A DNA stretch of 64,000 nt from assembly GCA_022829145.1 (NCBI GenBank), contig CM040746.1:3194731-3258730 (forward strand), in the 5' to 3' direction. Numbering within the stretch: the stretch's first letter is position 1; the number at the start of each line of letters is the position of its first letter. Source of the stretch: Albula goreensis. Its lineage: Eukaryota; Chordata; Actinopteri; Albuliformes; Albulidae. The notes under the pieces are model-generated. The model made no database searches, was not told the DNA's origin, and saw only the letters and a program-made list of their open reading frames with translations. Positions 61,561 through 64,000 of the stretch are shown piece after piece. The position numbers were made by a program, and so were the translations under genes.

Positions 61561-63355
61561 ACTTTGTTGCAGTTTTTGAAGAAAATGAATAATGGAATCT
61601 GAATCAGCAAAGGATCCTACCCCGTGGATCTGAAGTGAATTGTTTTGTCTGTAATTGTCTATATTAAAATGAAACACAACAAAGTTTCATTGCCCCATAA
61701 GCAATCAACATTCCTAACTACTGAGTAAAACTCTCAAGTCCTGTTAGATCAAAGACGTTAGAGCTCATTGAATGACAATGCTGTAGGGAGATGGGCGTTC
61801 TGCCTTGTTTCCTCTTATCCCATATTTTATCATCAAAGAAACTGCAGAAAATATTGTGACACATACTCATACGGAAAGTGACAGGGGTCAAATCGCACCA
61901 CTGTAAATGTTTATATCCTTTATTGTCTTGTTTCCTTTTATATGCTCTGATCAAAACATGGGATTCATCGAATGTTTTGTCAAAGGTGACCATTTAATAC
62001 AATTTTACAAAATGCAATGACCACATGACCTCAAATGACACCAAATGGAAGGCATATTTTTATTGGTTCACTCACTGAAAGGTTTATTTAGTCCCAATCG
62101 TTACTCAATTGATACAAGAGTTAAGAAGACCTTAAAATGGTGCGATCATATTTGTTATTGTAATTGAAAAGAGCAGTTAAAATGAATGGCTTTCACACAT
62201 TTATAATGACATAGACATGAGTGAAATGTATTAGACCTTGATGCAAAACAACACATTCTAAAACGTACACGCTAAAAAAATAGCAGTACAAAGATTTGTA
62301 TATTATTCCATTTATAATATCCACTATGTTTTTTGAAAGTTTTATTTTTCTGTCACCTAAAACCCTCAACATAATTAAATAAGTATAAAAACCAATAAAC
62401 TGTCTAACTGTAATGTAGTAATGGTAAACGAGGTTTGTGTATTTGAAGCTGTAAGTGATTCCAATGCTTATTTTGAAATTCCATTCCGTTGCTTCTGTGT
62501 CAGTACAGTTCCATTGTGACAGGGGTTTCATTTCCAATCTCAAGCAGACAAGCAAACAAAAAGGTAGTTGCTAGCTTCACCATACTCCCCATTGTCAATT
62601 TACAAATACATCGAACATTCTTCTTTTTAACATCTTGAAACAATTTGACACCACTACAGTTGTGCTGTTTATCACACATCAACCAAGCTGCTCACTCACT
62701 GATTTATTTCTTGAAAATTGCAAAGGGATGTATGACATTATCTTTTGGTAACTTTTTTTGCCCTTCAAAAAGGGTCACAGCTGAGACAGTTACTGATACT
62801 TGGCAGTCAAGCAGTCATCGAAAGACAGTCCTACTTTCCCACAAACATGTCATTAGGTAGAAGAACCAGATGCAAAGTGCTACTGCAAATGTTCACTTTC
62901 TGACTGGCCCCCTCTTCCTCTCTTCTGCCCATATTCTTGCCATGACCCCTGACCTTTGGTCATTTTATGGGGATCCATTTGAGGGCGGTTTGCATTTGTA
63001 ACTCTGTAACAGTTTAATTTACTCGAAACAAGATTTGGAATTGACTTAAATGTTGCTGAAGTCCATTTTAAATGGTCTAAAATGGTGTATGACTCAAGTA
63101 GATTAGACCCTATGTTCTTGTTTGCATGAGGAAGCTCTTCTGAATTGGGAATAAAATATAATAATCTATCCCTACACAAAGTGATGAGCAGAAATGCATG
63201 TCATTAAGAGGAATTAGTATTTCTTCCTTTTTGGTATGTTTGAATATGAAAGGAAAATTTTTTGGCTTGTTTGTGTTTGATACAGGATTAAAAAAGCTTG
63301 CGACACCTGCTGTGAACTGTTGATGTTCTGGCTCTGCAACAAATAAAATTCATTC
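61561..63355. other. Intergenic DNA, no gene recognised
   Basis: Several minus-strand frames of 90-120 residues exist (61718-61993, 62193-62555, 62880-63179), but their composition and lack of motifs make them unconvincing. Confidence 0.45.
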
Positions 63356-63563
63356 AAAACACCACCTGATTTGGCTGTGGGTCCCGATTTGTTGTCTGGT
63401 TACTTTCTTGTTCAGTTCTGTACGCCAGTATGATTTGTTGTCGTAGGCTGGGATGGGGTGGGATGGGGCAGGGGGGGATTCTGGACCATGCAAACTGTAC
63501 TGACAACATTGTGAACTGATTATTGAATAAAACAATTTTGCAATAAAAAAACACCACCTGATT
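63356..63563 (+). repeat. Segment flanked by 16-bp direct repeats with A-rich end
   Basis: AAAACACCACCTGATT occurs at 63356-63371 and again at 63548-63563. The 176 bp between them end in CAATAAAAAA and include AATAAA at about 63526. This fits a retroposed transcript end with target duplication. A tandem duplication is an alternative, because TGTGAACTG also precedes both copies (about 63311 and 63512). Confidence 0.6.
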
Positions 63564-64000
63564 GGGAATTGTTTAGTTTAATGTATTGTAATAAATTATT
63601 TTCTTTTTCTCCTGAGGCTTTTTTGTTGTCGTTGACAACACTGATTTATTTATTCATTTTCATTGGATACCAGAGCCAGCTGGCCTGTGGGTACCTGAGG
63701 CACATTCTGTGCCACTGATGTCAGTGTTATTAATGTACACTGTACCACACAGCCAAAGCCTGCAATCACACCACACCCTAAAACATAGTGAAATTCATTC
63801 TGCATCAGCTGACAGACTGAATATAAGGAACATCTGAGCATCTGGGTGACAAGACATAAATTTGGGAAGCAAGTGTGAGTCTTGCAATTGAGTGTTTGAG
63901 ATCCATATGCACCGTTATGGGCTATTCACATCAGAAAGGTAATGATTGGCTCAGCCTTGCCATGGAAAAATAAGTGTGAAGCCGGTTAAGTTTGTGTGTC
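63564..64000. other. Intergenic DNA, no gene recognised
   Basis: Nothing recognisable to the window end. Confidence 0.5.

Noticed and set aside
62193-62555. 120-residue minus-strand frame
   Set aside because: It is AT-rich with random-looking composition; no motif, splice or promoter support.
1-64000. CRISPR arrays, bacterial operons, riboswitches, functional tRNA genes
   Set aside because: None seen. The repeat content and retroelements indicate animal nuclear DNA, and no full tRNA-like A and B box pair was recognised.

Overview
The window looks like intergenic or gene-desert DNA from a ray-finned (teleost-type) fish. This is inferred from the kinds of repeats present: a Ty3/gypsy element with a tRNA-Ile primer site, Polinton-like capsid and protease relics, L1- and L2-type LINE relics, Tigger- and Tc1-like DNA transposons, a fish-type interspersed repeat and palindromic MITEs. 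I found no convincing multi-exon host protein gene. Almost every open frame outside the mobile elements is short and unsupported.

The main feature is a complete, very young LTR retrotransposon at 23512-29740. Its LTRs are 851 and 853 bp and differ by one substitution, one 2-bp indel and homopolymer lengths. It has a 4-bp target duplication, a 17-nt primer site matching tRNA-Ile(AAU), one uninterrupted Gag-Pol frame of 1487 residues from the first ATG, and a G-rich polypurine tract. It sits inside an older Tigger-like MITE whose halves are at 23474-23511 and 29745-30019. The frame is open, but the integrase has D,D(34)E spacing, one residue short of the usual D,D(35)E, and Gag has no zinc knuckle.

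Left part (1-23473): mostly unannotated AT-rich DNA, with a Tigger-like element (7822-8194), an unclassified repeat (about 13360-13920), an L1-type LINE relic (14540-16700) split by a fish-type repeat, and an L2/Rex1-like LINE relic (17700-18990) split by a purine-rich MITE.

Right part (30020-64000): a cluster of AT-rich palindromes; a perfect 44-bp inverted repeat (32600-32817); a 54-bp minisatellite grown from the 3' coding end of an L2-like LINE (35628-36115); a TIR element (37528-38073); and a cluster of telomere-like repeats, a 28S rRNA fragment and roughly 150-bp tandem repeats (40400-41680). Next come a second Tigger-like copy (42439-43028), a solo LTR (43292-43727), and a decayed Polinton-like capsid/protease segment followed at once by a decayed tyrosine recombinase (43780-45548). 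Further right are degenerate tandem repeats, a palindromic MITE (52868-52985), a possible 3'-terminal exon of a non-coding transcript (56217-56615), a Tc1-like transposase relic, another L1 relic, and a segment flanked by 16-bp direct repeats (63356-63563).

The mobile elements are nested and clearly of different ages. Functional host content, if any, is probably regulatory: a few compositionally distinct non-repeat blocks could be conserved non-coding elements, but this needs alignment.
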